In this document: in pieces, positions 1 to 7,208 of the stretch
Numbering within the stretch: position 1 is the stretch's first letter
Layout of the letters: the number at the start of each line of letters is the position of its first letter
Assembly: GCA_020636225.1 (NCBI GenBank)
Contig: JACJYI010000002.1
Location: 310,001 to 374,000 of the forward strand
Source of the DNA: Lewinellaceae bacterium
GTDB taxonomy: Bacteria; Bacteroidota; Bacteroidia; Chitinophagales; Saprospiraceae
Length of the DNA: 64,000 nucleotides
Direction: 5' to 3'
Notes under the pieces: generated by a model
What the model was told of the DNA's origin: nothing
The model's input: only the letters and a program-made list of their open reading frames with translations
Database searches by the model: none
Position numbers and translations under genes: made by a program

Positions 1-684
1 GACCAGACATATCTTGCCCATCTGAGCTCGTACAACCGATTATTATTGCAGAGGAATGCCTACCTCAAATCTCTCCTGCAGGGAAAACGATATGATCCGG
101 CGGTACTGGAAGCGATCGATCAGCAACTCTCGCCTTCCGCGGAGTATATCGCCTCGGCCAGACGGACGTTCGTAAAGGAATTGCTGGAACTGGTCCGGGT
201 GAACTATCAGGCGATCAGTCAGGCGGCTGAACAACCCTCGGGCATCTATCAGGGCGCGCTGGACGAGTCGAATTGGTCGGAGCTGATGCAACAGAACCAC
301 TCGACCGATCTGCGCATGGGGCGAACCATGAAGGGATTGCACCGGGATGAGCTGGTACTGACCCTGGATCAACATCCCGCCAGGCGATTCAGTAGCCAGG
401 GACAGCTGAAGTCTCTGGTCTTTGCCCTGAAAATCGCTCAATTCCAATACACCTCCTCCGTAATGGGAAGGATCCCCCTTCTTCTGTTGGACGATATATT
501 TGATAAGCTGGACCAATACAGGGTCAGTGCGTTGCTGACGTTTCTGGTCGACCAGCAGGTCGGACAGGTATTTATCACGGATACGGATGAAGACCGTGTG
601 CCTGAGGCGTTATTGAAGATGAAACAGGCTTTCCGTACCTTTCATGTTCACGAGAGCCAAATCACGGAAGTGACCACCGGATGA
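1..684 (+). CDS. recF: DNA replication/repair protein RecF, C-terminal part (5' end outside window)
   Basis: The reading frame is open from base 1, so the start lies upstream of the window. RecF is an SMC-like ATPase that loads RecA at gaps with RecO and RecR. The visible part has the RecF-type C-terminal half: the conserved RDELVL segment, the SQGQLKSLVFALK stretch that fits the ABC/SMC signature region, and the Walker B plus D-loop segment PLLLLDDIFDKLD. It ends with the usual QVFITDTD strand. The stop overlaps the next start by 4 bases (ATGA), so the two genes are translationally coupled. The recF then DUF721 order is common in Bacteroidota. Confidence 0.95.
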   Translation, partial: DQTYLAHLSSYNRLLLQRNAYLKSLLQGKRYDPAVLEAIDQQLSPSAEYIASARRTFVKELLELVRVNYQAISQAAEQPSGIYQGALDESNWSELMQQNHSTDLRMGRTMKGLHRDELVLTLDQHPARRFSSQGQLKSLVFALKIAQFQYTSSVMGRIPLLLLDDIFDKLDQYRVSALLTFLVDQQVGQVFITDTDEDRVPEALLKMKQAFRTFHVHESQITEVTTG

Positions 685-974
685 AACGAACCAACGATCA
701 ACCTCTGAAGGATGTGCTGGCCAGATTGGTCAGGCGGGAGGGAATGCGGCAGCCCCTTCTGGAAGTAAGGATCAGGGAGATCTGGCACCAGGATATGGGC
801 GACTACATCAATCGGTATACCCGTTTTCTTCGGTTGAAGGGCGGGATGCTGGAGATCGGGATTACCTCTTCCGGACTGCGGGACGAATTGCATTACTCCA
901 AAACGAAGATCACCTCCTTCCTCAACGAACGGTTGGGGGAGGAGGTGATCCAGGATGTCGTGATCAGAAGCTGA
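681..974 (+). CDS. DUF721 / DciA-like protein
   Basis: A 97-residue protein with the DUF721 fold typical of short Bacteroidota members. DciA proteins assist loading of the replicative helicase DnaB in bacteria that lack DnaC. Seen in the sequence: a basic N-terminal helix, the IWHQDMGDYINRYTRF segment with its W and polar residues, and the LEIGITSSGLRDEL strand-helix unit that matches the family pattern L.V...S..L..EL. It overlaps recF by 4 bases, so it is probably in a recF operon. The role in helicase loading is known for actinobacterial and proteobacterial homologues; for this short form it is inferred. Confidence 0.85.
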   Translation: MKRTNDQPLKDVLARLVRREGMRQPLLEVRIREIWHQDMGDYINRYTRFLRLKGGMLEIGITSSGLRDELHYSKTKITSFLNERLGEEVIQDVVIRS

Positions 975-989
975 TCCAGAGAAGAGCGA

Positions 990-2663
990 TCAGACTCGAT
1001 CCCGTTTTTCTTTGGCGACCCTGGCCTGCGAACTTGCCGAACGCCACTTGGCATTCTTACTTTTCTTGCCCTTGGTCTTTGCGGCCAGTTCCAGTGCATT
1101 ATACACATTGACTACACCCCCTGAAACGGAAAGCTGAGAAAAGGGAACCATTTCCTTTGTGCCCGGTTTCATGACCTGCTGGTTCACCGGCACGACAGAT
1201 TTCATCAGGATATCTTTCACCTGGACGGCTGTCAGATCAGGATAGTAGGCCCTGACCAGCGCGGCCACTCCGGCAACCACCGGGGACGCCATACTGGTGC
1301 CCTGGGCATCCTGGTATCCATTGTCAGGAGTAGTGGAATGGATCGCCATGCCGGGTGCAAACAGGTCAACATTATCCTTTCCATAGTTGGAGAACGGTGC
1401 GGCGAGCTTATCACCTTCCTGCCAATTGAGTGCTCCCACCTCGATCCAGTTCTTGGCCCGTTTTTTTCCGAACCAGCCTGACCGCTCATAGGAATCTGTC
1501 GGGAAGTTGTCGGCAATATCCGTGTTGCTGCCATCATTTCCGGCTGCATGGACAAGCAGGACATCGTGCTTTTCAGCATACTTGACCGCATCATCAACTA
1601 CTTTCTTGTCCCACTTGTAGGATTTCCCAAAACTCATGTTGATCACGCTGGCGCCATTGTCGACAGCATATCGAATGCCATTGGCAACATCCTTGTCACG
1701 TTCATCACCATCAGGGACAACGCGGACGCCCATGATGAAGACCTGGTCACTGACACCCTTGATCCCAAGGTCATTGTCACGTTCAGCACCGATGATCCCG
1801 GCAACATGAGTGCCATGGAATGCCTCGGGACCCTTCACGTCATTGTTGCCATATTGCCATTCCCTTGAATCCGCATAGTTGTCGCCAACAATGCTTCTCG
1901 GATCAAAAGTAGGGTCATAGTACTTGGTCTGTCCTTCAAAATAACCCAGTACATTATCAAAGTATGAGGCATCGAGGCCATTTTCCAGCAATTTGGAAAC
2001 AACGCTGATCGCGTTGATGATCTCTTCATCCTCGGTTTGAATCCCTTGCAGCTGTTCCAGGGTCAGCTCATCTGTTTTCAGGTGCTTTTTCAGCTTGTCC
2101 TCAGATGCGATGAACGTGGACTTCAACTCGGTGTAATAATCCAGGTTCTTTTTCGCCTTTTCCAGGGATTCGGTCACCGTCTCTTCCAGCTTCTTGTAGT
2201 AATCATATTCTTTGCGCTCCTTGCCCTTCAAGGTCGCCGGGTTGGCATTCTTGAATTTCTTGTCATAATGGGCATAGAGTCGGGTCACTTCAAGAGCATC
2301 GGCCCCGACACTCTCCCCGTTCGGATTGCCAATGAAGTTCCAGCCGAAGATGTCATCGATGTACCCGTTCTGGTCATCATCAATTCCATTATCCGCAATC
2401 TCTCCCGGGTTGATCCACATCACATCGTTGAGGTCCTCATGCAATGGATCCACACCACCGTCGATGACAGCAACAATCACCGGTTCGGCCGACTTGTTCT
2501 TCAGAATCGTCTCGTAAGACCGCTCCGTACTGACACCGGGGACCCCATCCTTTTTCCAGTCCAGATTGAACCAGTTCTCAGGAGCTTTCATAGAAGATTG
2601 GGCGCCGATCCAGCCCGGTACACTGAGCAGCAGGATCAAAAACCCGAACATCACACGTTTCAT
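990..2663 (-). CDS. Secreted subtilisin-like serine protease (S8 family)
   Basis: A 557-residue exported peptidase. The start at 2663 gives a clean signal peptide (MKRVMFGFLILLLSVPGWIGAQ); a longer reading to 2759 is possible but adds 32 residues with no signal character. The S8 triad is complete: Asp68 in VIDGG, His283 in HGTHVAG, Ser457 in GTSMASP, with the oxyanion Asn in the AAGND segment near residue 376. Between Asp and His there is a long, charged, mostly helical insertion (about residues 110-270), much longer than in subtilisin. No T9SS sorting domain is visible, and the C-terminus is a short basic tail, so export to the periplasm or outer surface by Sec is the simplest reading. The substrate is unknown. 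A near-match minus-7 box (TACTTTCG on the minus strand) sits at 2685-2692. Confidence 0.9.
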   Translation of the reverse strand: MKRVMFGFLILLLSVPGWIGAQSSMKAPENWFNLDWKKDGVPGVSTERSYETILKNKSAEPVIVAVIDGGVDPLHEDLNDVMWINPGEIADNGIDDDQNGYIDDIFGWNFIGNPNGESVGADALEVTRLYAHYDKKFKNANPATLKGKERKEYDYYKKLEETVTESLEKAKKNLDYYTELKSTFIASEDKLKKHLKTDELTLEQLQGIQTEDEEIINAISVVSKLLENGLDASYFDNVLGYFEGQTKYYDPTFDPRSIVGDNYADSREWQYGNNDVKGPEAFHGTHVAGIIGAERDNDLGIKGVSDQVFIMGVRVVPDGDERDKDVANGIRYAVDNGASVINMSFGKSYKWDKKVVDDAVKYAEKHDVLLVHAAGNDGSNTDIADNFPTDSYERSGWFGKKRAKNWIEVGALNWQEGDKLAAPFSNYGKDNVDLFAPGMAIHSTTPDNGYQDAQGTSMASPVVAGVAALVRAYYPDLTAVQVKDILMKSVVPVNQQVMKPGTKEMVPFSQLSVSGGVVNVYNALELAAKTKGKKSKNAKWRSASSQARVAKEKRDRV

Positions 2664-2684
2664 AGTATTCGTTTTAGAAGAGAA

Positions 2685-2692
2685 CGAAAGTA
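2685..2692 (-). promoter_or_regulatory. Possible minus-7 box for the subtilase gene
   Basis: Minus-strand TACTTTCG matches the Bacteroidota TAnnTTTG box in five of six fixed positions and lies 21 bases upstream of the chosen ATG, a spacing that supports the start at 2663. Confidence 0.4.
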
Positions 2693-2702
2693 AAACCTTT
2701 AA

Positions 2703-2726
2703 CGCATTTGGCTGGCACCAAATGCG
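2703..2726 (-). terminator. Hairpin, possible terminator of the acidic-protein gene
   Basis: A perfect 9-bp inverted repeat (CGCATTTGG / CCAAATGCG) with a 6-base loop lies between the stop of the minus-strand gene at 2769 and the subtilase start. On the minus strand it is followed by a T-rich stretch, so it could end transcription of that gene. It also lies just upstream of the subtilase minus-7 box, so an operator is an alternative. Confidence 0.45.
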
Positions 2727-2768
2727 ACAATAACAAAGTCTTAAGAGAACAGGAATCAATAACCGGGG

Positions 2769-3125
2769 TCAGAAATCGTCATCGCCATCCAGATTATGGC
2801 TGTCTTCCTCTCCGGGCTCGTCGTAGTCGGTAGTTGATTCTTCTTCAGGGAATTCCTCATCAGCGCCAAAGTCCTCCCGGAGATGACCCTGTGCATCGTA
2901 ATCGTCATCCTCCGCAATGATCTGCCGGGCCTCCTGGATGGTCATTCTGACCAGATAGTAGATCTCCTCGGTATCGAATGGCAAGGCTGAAACCTTTTTG
3001 CCCTCCATATTGGTGTAGGTGATCAGATGTTGGGCAAACCCTCTCGGGTACTGCATTTTTATCCGATTCAAGATGTCCTCGGGGAGGTTTTCATAATCCT
3101 TGACGATCCGCTTCTTTGGGTTCAT
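2769..3125 (-). CDS. Conserved Bacteroidota protein of unknown function with acidic tail
   Basis: A 118-residue soluble protein. The first 65 residues (KDYENLPEDILNRI, YPRGFAQHLITYTN, SALPFDTEEIYYLVRMT) look like a compact conserved domain that I recognise as widespread in Bacteroidota but without an assigned function. The last 50 residues are strongly acidic and low in complexity, ending in a run of Asp and Glu. It has no signal peptide or membrane segment. It is divergently oriented from the AAA+ gene and followed by a hairpin at 2703-2726. No function is proposed. Confidence 0.8.
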   Translation of the reverse strand: MNPKKRIVKDYENLPEDILNRIKMQYPRGFAQHLITYTNMEGKKVSALPFDTEEIYYLVRMTIQEARQIIAEDDDYDAQGHLREDFGADEEFPEEESTTDYDEPGEEDSHNLDGDDDF

Positions 3126-3368
3126 GTGATGGGATTCCGAAATGGTGGAATATTCAGTTCAGCGGTAAATTTATTTTCATTGTTGGTTATTTTCATGAAC
3201 AAGCCATATTTCTGAAAAAAAAAGTTCCTTTGTACATGGTCACTCCGGTACGGTGGATCAGGCACCTCTTCACGACGTGGAAGGGTGTCGGGAGCTGCAG
3301 GGCAACGATAGGATCGGGCGAATCCCGGGTCTTCGGCGGTGACATGAACAGGCAATGAATACGGGAAG

Positions 3369-6005
3369 ATGGAAACAGAAGCACAAGGTTCTCCCGCCCC
3401 GATAAGGCGCTATGCCTATCAGGATCTGAAATGCTATGCGGATCCGGAATGGCTGGCGGATCACCGGAAACGCTATCGGCAGGTCTTTGACGAAGCAGAG
3501 GTGGCCTATATCTATGCCGAGCTGAGCTTTATCAACAAACTCTTCGAAATTGAGGATTGGGAAGCCAGCGTAGAGATAAAATGCTATCGAGCGGACAAGC
3601 GGCCCAAGGAGGTTTGCCATCTTGTCCTACCCCGAAAAATCTCCGCCTCCACTTCTTCAGTCTATATCCGTGAAGGATGGGGGAATAAAAAGACCGGTGT
3701 TTTCTGGAAGTCTGGAACTTACTTCTGGGAGGCCTGGCTGGATGGGGAAAAGGTCGGCACGCGATATTTCTATGTCCAGGGTGCCGGGCAGAAACCTGTC
3801 CAGATACCGGAAGACTATATCGGACTGACATCGGTGAAGCTGTATGAGGCAGGGGTGGACGACCAGCTGGACGAAGAGCGTTCCTATTTGAGTCAATTTG
3901 ACGCTGCAGAAACGAGATATGTCTATCTGGACCTGGTTTTCGAGAATCATTTGCCTGGAGTGGACTGGCACCTGGAGCTGATCACCCGGTTTTTCAATGA
4001 ACCCCGTGAATTGAAGGGGCAAGTGGTCAAATTGATCCGGGTGAATGAATCGGAGGAAGAGATCCATGTCACTGTCGGGTGGGGTACTTCTGGAAAGGGA
4101 TCATGGCGAGAAGGGCTGTACAGTGCAGAACTGGTCATGATGGACCGATTGATCGCCACCGTGCACATCCCCTTTGGTGCAACCTTTGAGCCGGGGTTTC
4201 CTCTGGTCTGGCTGCCGGGTGCAAAGGAGGCAAGCATCCTCGGAAGTCCCCAACCCGATGCAGAAGGGCTGGCGGAAGTACTGGCCCGCCTGGATGCGCT
4301 CATCGGACTGGAAGGTGTCAAGCGAACTGTCAGGGAGCATGCCCTGTATATGGAATTCCTGAGGTTGCGGGAAGAGCATGGATTCAGGGAAAAGGACAGC
4401 GTACAAATGCATGCCGTGTTCAGGGGAAATCCGGGCACTGGAAAGACCACCGTTGCCGGCATGATGGGGGCTATCTATTACCAGTTGGGTCTGCTCAGCA
4501 AGGGGCATGTCCACACGGTGGACCGGGTCGACCTGGTCGGAGAATACATCGGACAGACCGCTCCCAAGGTGCGTGATGCCCTGGAAAAGGCCCGGGGAGG
4601 AGTGCTCCTTATTGATGAAGCCTATTCACTGGCCCGCATCAATGATGACGCCAAGGATTTCGGTCGGGAAGTGATCGAAATGCTGATCAAGGAAATGTCG
4701 GATGGACCTGGGGATCTGGCGATTATCGCAGCAGGGTATCCGGCTGAAATGGACCATTTCATGGCCAGTAATCCGGGATTGAAGTCACGCTTTAAGATGA
4801 TCCTCGAATTTCCGGACTATCTGCCCGATGAGCTTCAGGAGATAGCTGTCAGTGCGGCGCACCAGATGGAGGTCGTGCCGAACGGTGAGGCAAGTCGGCT
4901 GCTCGGGCAGTTGATTATTCGCGCATATCGCGACAGGGATAAGAGTTTTGGCAATGCGCGATATGTTTTTGACCTGATCGAGAAAGCCAAGATCCAGTTG
5001 GGACTGAGGGTGATGCGTTCGTACCGCACGGAGGAACCATCGAGAGAAGAATTGTCGACCATCCTTCCGGAGGACGTCTTGCTTTCCACCTCTGCAGCGA
5101 GTCAGGGGCAGGTGCGATTGCCGGTCGACGAGGAGCTGCTGATGGAGGCACTGAAGGAATTGGACCACTTGGTCGGTTTGTCCAGGGTGAAAAAGGAGAT
5201 TCACGACCTGGTCCTGCTGATCAAATACGATCTGGCTCAGGAATCGATCACCCCGCAGAGTTTTTCCATGCATACCATCCTGGTCGGGAATCCGGGTACG
5301 GGCAAGACCACCATCGCCCGAATTCTGGCCCGGGTCTATAAGGCACTGGGACTGCTGGAACGGGGCCATGTGGTCGAAACGGATCGAGCCGGCCTGGTAG
5401 CCGGATATGTGGGCCAGACGGCGATCAAGACCGCTGAGCGGATTGATGAAGCCCGCGGAGGAGTTCTCTTCATTGATGAGGCGTACTCACTGACCCAGCC
5501 AGGGTCAGGTCGGGCCGGTGATTTTGGAGATGAGGCCATTCAGACCCTGTTGAAACGGATGGAAGATCGCCGGGGAGAATTCTATGTCTTTGCCGCGGGT
5601 TATCCCGACAATATGGAAGCCTTCCTGAAGGCCAATCCAGGCTTGCGATCCCGATTTGACCGGACCCTGGTTTTCGAGGATTATCAAGAGGATGAACTGA
5701 TGGACATCGCCACGTCGATCGCCTCCGAGAAGGGTCTTCGGTTCACCAGTGCCACCCAATCATTCCTGAAGCAGTGGATGAACGAGCTGATTCAGCGAAA
5801 GGATCAGTATTTCGGGAATGCCAGGGTCGTGCGTCAAATGATGGATGAATTGTTGCGTCTGCATCGAACTGCCCTGGCCAGACAGTCCACCGCAGATGTC
5901 AAGGCAATGGATATTCCGATCGCCATGGAAACGATGGAGGAAGCAAAACGATATCTGGAATCGTCGACATGGTTGAAAACAGGAATCGGTTTCAAAAAAG
6001 GATGA
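3369..6005 (+). CDS. Tandem CbbX/SpoVK-type AAA+ ATPase with duplicated N-terminal beta domain
   Basis: An 878-residue cytoplasmic protein with two complete AAA+ modules of the CbbX/SpoVK clade. Module 1 has Walker A GNPGTGKTT at residues 353-361, Walker B VLLIDEAYSL and the arginine segment GLKSRFK. Module 2 has the same Walker A at 640-648, Walker B VLFIDEAYSL and GLRSRFD. CbbX proteins remodel Rubisco and SpoVK acts in sporulation; neither fits here, so the client is unknown. Residues 18-137 and 154-270 are two copies of one domain that I do not recognise: both carry an aromatic-rich strand (EVAYIYAEL versus ETRYVYLDL) and a GWG turn (103-105 and 237-239). It looks like a beta-sandwich that may bind the client. 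It stands alone, converging on the methyltransferase with a 1-base gap. Confidence 0.88.
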   Translation: METEAQGSPAPIRRYAYQDLKCYADPEWLADHRKRYRQVFDEAEVAYIYAELSFINKLFEIEDWEASVEIKCYRADKRPKEVCHLVLPRKISASTSSVYIREGWGNKKTGVFWKSGTYFWEAWLDGEKVGTRYFYVQGAGQKPVQIPEDYIGLTSVKLYEAGVDDQLDEERSYLSQFDAAETRYVYLDLVFENHLPGVDWHLELITRFFNEPRELKGQVVKLIRVNESEEEIHVTVGWGTSGKGSWREGLYSAELVMMDRLIATVHIPFGATFEPGFPLVWLPGAKEASILGSPQPDAEGLAEVLARLDALIGLEGVKRTVREHALYMEFLRLREEHGFREKDSVQMHAVFRGNPGTGKTTVAGMMGAIYYQLGLLSKGHVHTVDRVDLVGEYIGQTAPKVRDALEKARGGVLLIDEAYSLARINDDAKDFGREVIEMLIKEMSDGPGDLAIIAAGYPAEMDHFMASNPGLKSRFKMILEFPDYLPDELQEIAVSAAHQMEVVPNGEASRLLGQLIIRAYRDRDKSFGNARYVFDLIEKAKIQLGLRVMRSYRTEEPSREELSTILPEDVLLSTSAASQGQVRLPVDEELLMEALKELDHLVGLSRVKKEIHDLVLLIKYDLAQESITPQSFSMHTILVGNPGTGKTTIARILARVYKALGLLERGHVVETDRAGLVAGYVGQTAIKTAERIDEARGGVLFIDEAYSLTQPGSGRAGDFGDEAIQTLLKRMEDRRGEFYVFAAGYPDNMEAFLKANPGLRSRFDRTLVFEDYQEDELMDIATSIASEKGLRFTSATQSFLKQWMNELIQRKDQYFGNARVVRQMMDELLRLHRTALARQSTADVKAMDIPIAMETMEEAKRYLESSTWLKTGIGFKKG

Positions 6006-6006
6006 T

Positions 6007-6819
6007 TCAGATCCAACCGAGTCGGAATGGTTTGTACTGCCGGGGGATCAGTGTTTGTCGCTGCTGCTGGAGGAAGGCGGGATCATGGATCCAGATACCC
6101 ATCTGAAACAGGTCCACCCATGCACCGTATGGAAACCGGGCTTGCCATTGATTCCATCCTGTCCACATGGCGGAAGACCAGCGAATGTCATCAATGATCA
6201 CCAGGAAGGGCTGGTTGGCGAACAATCTGATCTCCTCCAGCAAGGCCAGGACCCTGGTCGGATCGTGATCACCATCCAGATAGATCGCCGGACGCTGGCT
6301 GTTGCGCCAGGGTAATTGCACAAGGGCCTCAGAGAAGGATGAGGTGATGGTTGTAATATTCCGGATGTCCAGGTCTTTCCAACCTTTTCTGGCGATCTCG
6401 TGCAACTGTTCAGCGCCATCAATAGTGACCACGGGTGTTGTCGATCGGGCCATGGCCAGATAGGCTGTGGAAATACCCAGGGAGGTGCCCAGTTCAACGA
6501 TCAGATCCGGCTTCCACCAACACATGGTGCGAAAGAGCATCCGACCTTTCCAGGGTGGGCTGACGCTTTGTTCGGCAACAGCACGGATGGCCCGCTGTTG
6601 TACCGGCTGGTGGCGGCCACCACTGCCAAGGTCAAGGATATCCAGGGTCCGGTCGTCGGACAGCAATGCGGCTCGCCAAGCTTCGATCTCCTCAAATGCA
6701 TAGAATTGACGGCCATCGTCCAGGACCTGTCCGCAGAATGCATACAGGATGGGTGAATGCATGCTGAATGCCGTTCGCGCACGCCAGTAATATGCCGGAA
6801 ATCGAAGAAGCTGGTGCAT
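6007..6819 (-). CDS. Class I SAM-dependent methyltransferase, Bacteroidota-specific type
   Basis: A 270-residue soluble protein. The N-terminal pattern (RFPAYYWRARTAFSMHSPIL followed by FYAFEEIEAWR) and the DLGSGG segment match a family of predicted methyltransferases common in Bacteroidota. The SAM fold is seen in VELGTSLGISTAYLA (motif I), VVTIDGAEQ (acidic end of strand 2), IYLDGDHD and FLVIIDDIRWS. The layout resembles class I O-methyltransferases, but the substrate is unknown. The start codon at 6819 lies directly after the T-run of the tRNA-His terminator, so expression may depend on read-through from that gene. Confidence 0.75.
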   Translation of the reverse strand: MHQLLRFPAYYWRARTAFSMHSPILYAFCGQVLDDGRQFYAFEEIEAWRAALLSDDRTLDILDLGSGGRHQPVQQRAIRAVAEQSVSPPWKGRMLFRTMCWWKPDLIVELGTSLGISTAYLAMARSTTPVVTIDGAEQLHEIARKGWKDLDIRNITTITSSFSEALVQLPWRNSQRPAIYLDGDHDPTRVLALLEEIRLFANQPFLVIIDDIRWSSAMWTGWNQWQARFPYGAWVDLFQMGIWIHDPAFLQQQRQTLIPRQYKPFRLGWI

Positions 6820-6849
6820 AAAAAGAAAGCCCGGCTTTCACCGGGCTTT
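6820..6849 (-). terminator. Rho-independent terminator after tRNA-His
   Basis: A perfect 9-bp stem (AAAGCCCGG / CCGGGCTTT) with a 6-base loop at 6826-6849 is followed on the minus strand by CTTTTT, immediately downstream of the tRNA 3' end. Confidence 0.85.
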
Positions 6850-6850
6850 G

Positions 6851-6925
<75 letters not shown>

Positions 6926-6940
6926 AGTTTAAAAGGAATG

Positions 6941-6948
6941 CAAAATTA
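6941..6948 (-). promoter_or_regulatory. Minus-7 box of tRNA-His promoter
   Basis: Minus-strand TAATTTTG is a perfect TAnnTTTG element. It would start transcription about 12 bases before the mature 5' end of tRNA-His. Confidence 0.7.
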
Positions 6949-7135
6949 CGAAGTTCCCGTTGAAAGGGAAACCTTTTTTGCAGGGTTTTTCATCAAGCTG
7001 ATCAGAAGTGCAGAAGTTCCTGTCCTTTGCCGGCATTTCCCTGTGTCTGCAGGTGATGCAGTGAGGATTTCCCTGATGGGCCCGGGCCTTCCTGGACCCA
7101 TAGCAGGAATAACCAATTCCATTCCTTCAGGTTTA

Positions 7136-7143
7136 TATCTTTG
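7136..7143 (+). promoter_or_regulatory. Minus-7 box upstream of the copper ATPase gene
   Basis: TATCTTTG is a perfect TAnnTTTG element, giving a leader of roughly 60 bases before the ATG at 7209. No clear minus-33 TTG is seen, which is compatible with activator control. The rest of 6926-7135 shows no gene. Confidence 0.6.
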
Positions 7144-7208
7144 ATGGTCGACTGGCCAATGGCGCATACCGGTCCAAGTGGCTTGAAACGCCACCCAAGA
7201 ATCGCAGG

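Noticed and set aside
3126..3368. Short plus-strand frame (ATG 3236) after a TTCCTTTG box
   Set aside because: The box misses a fixed base and the 40-codon frame has no protein-like features; nothing else supports a gene in this gap.
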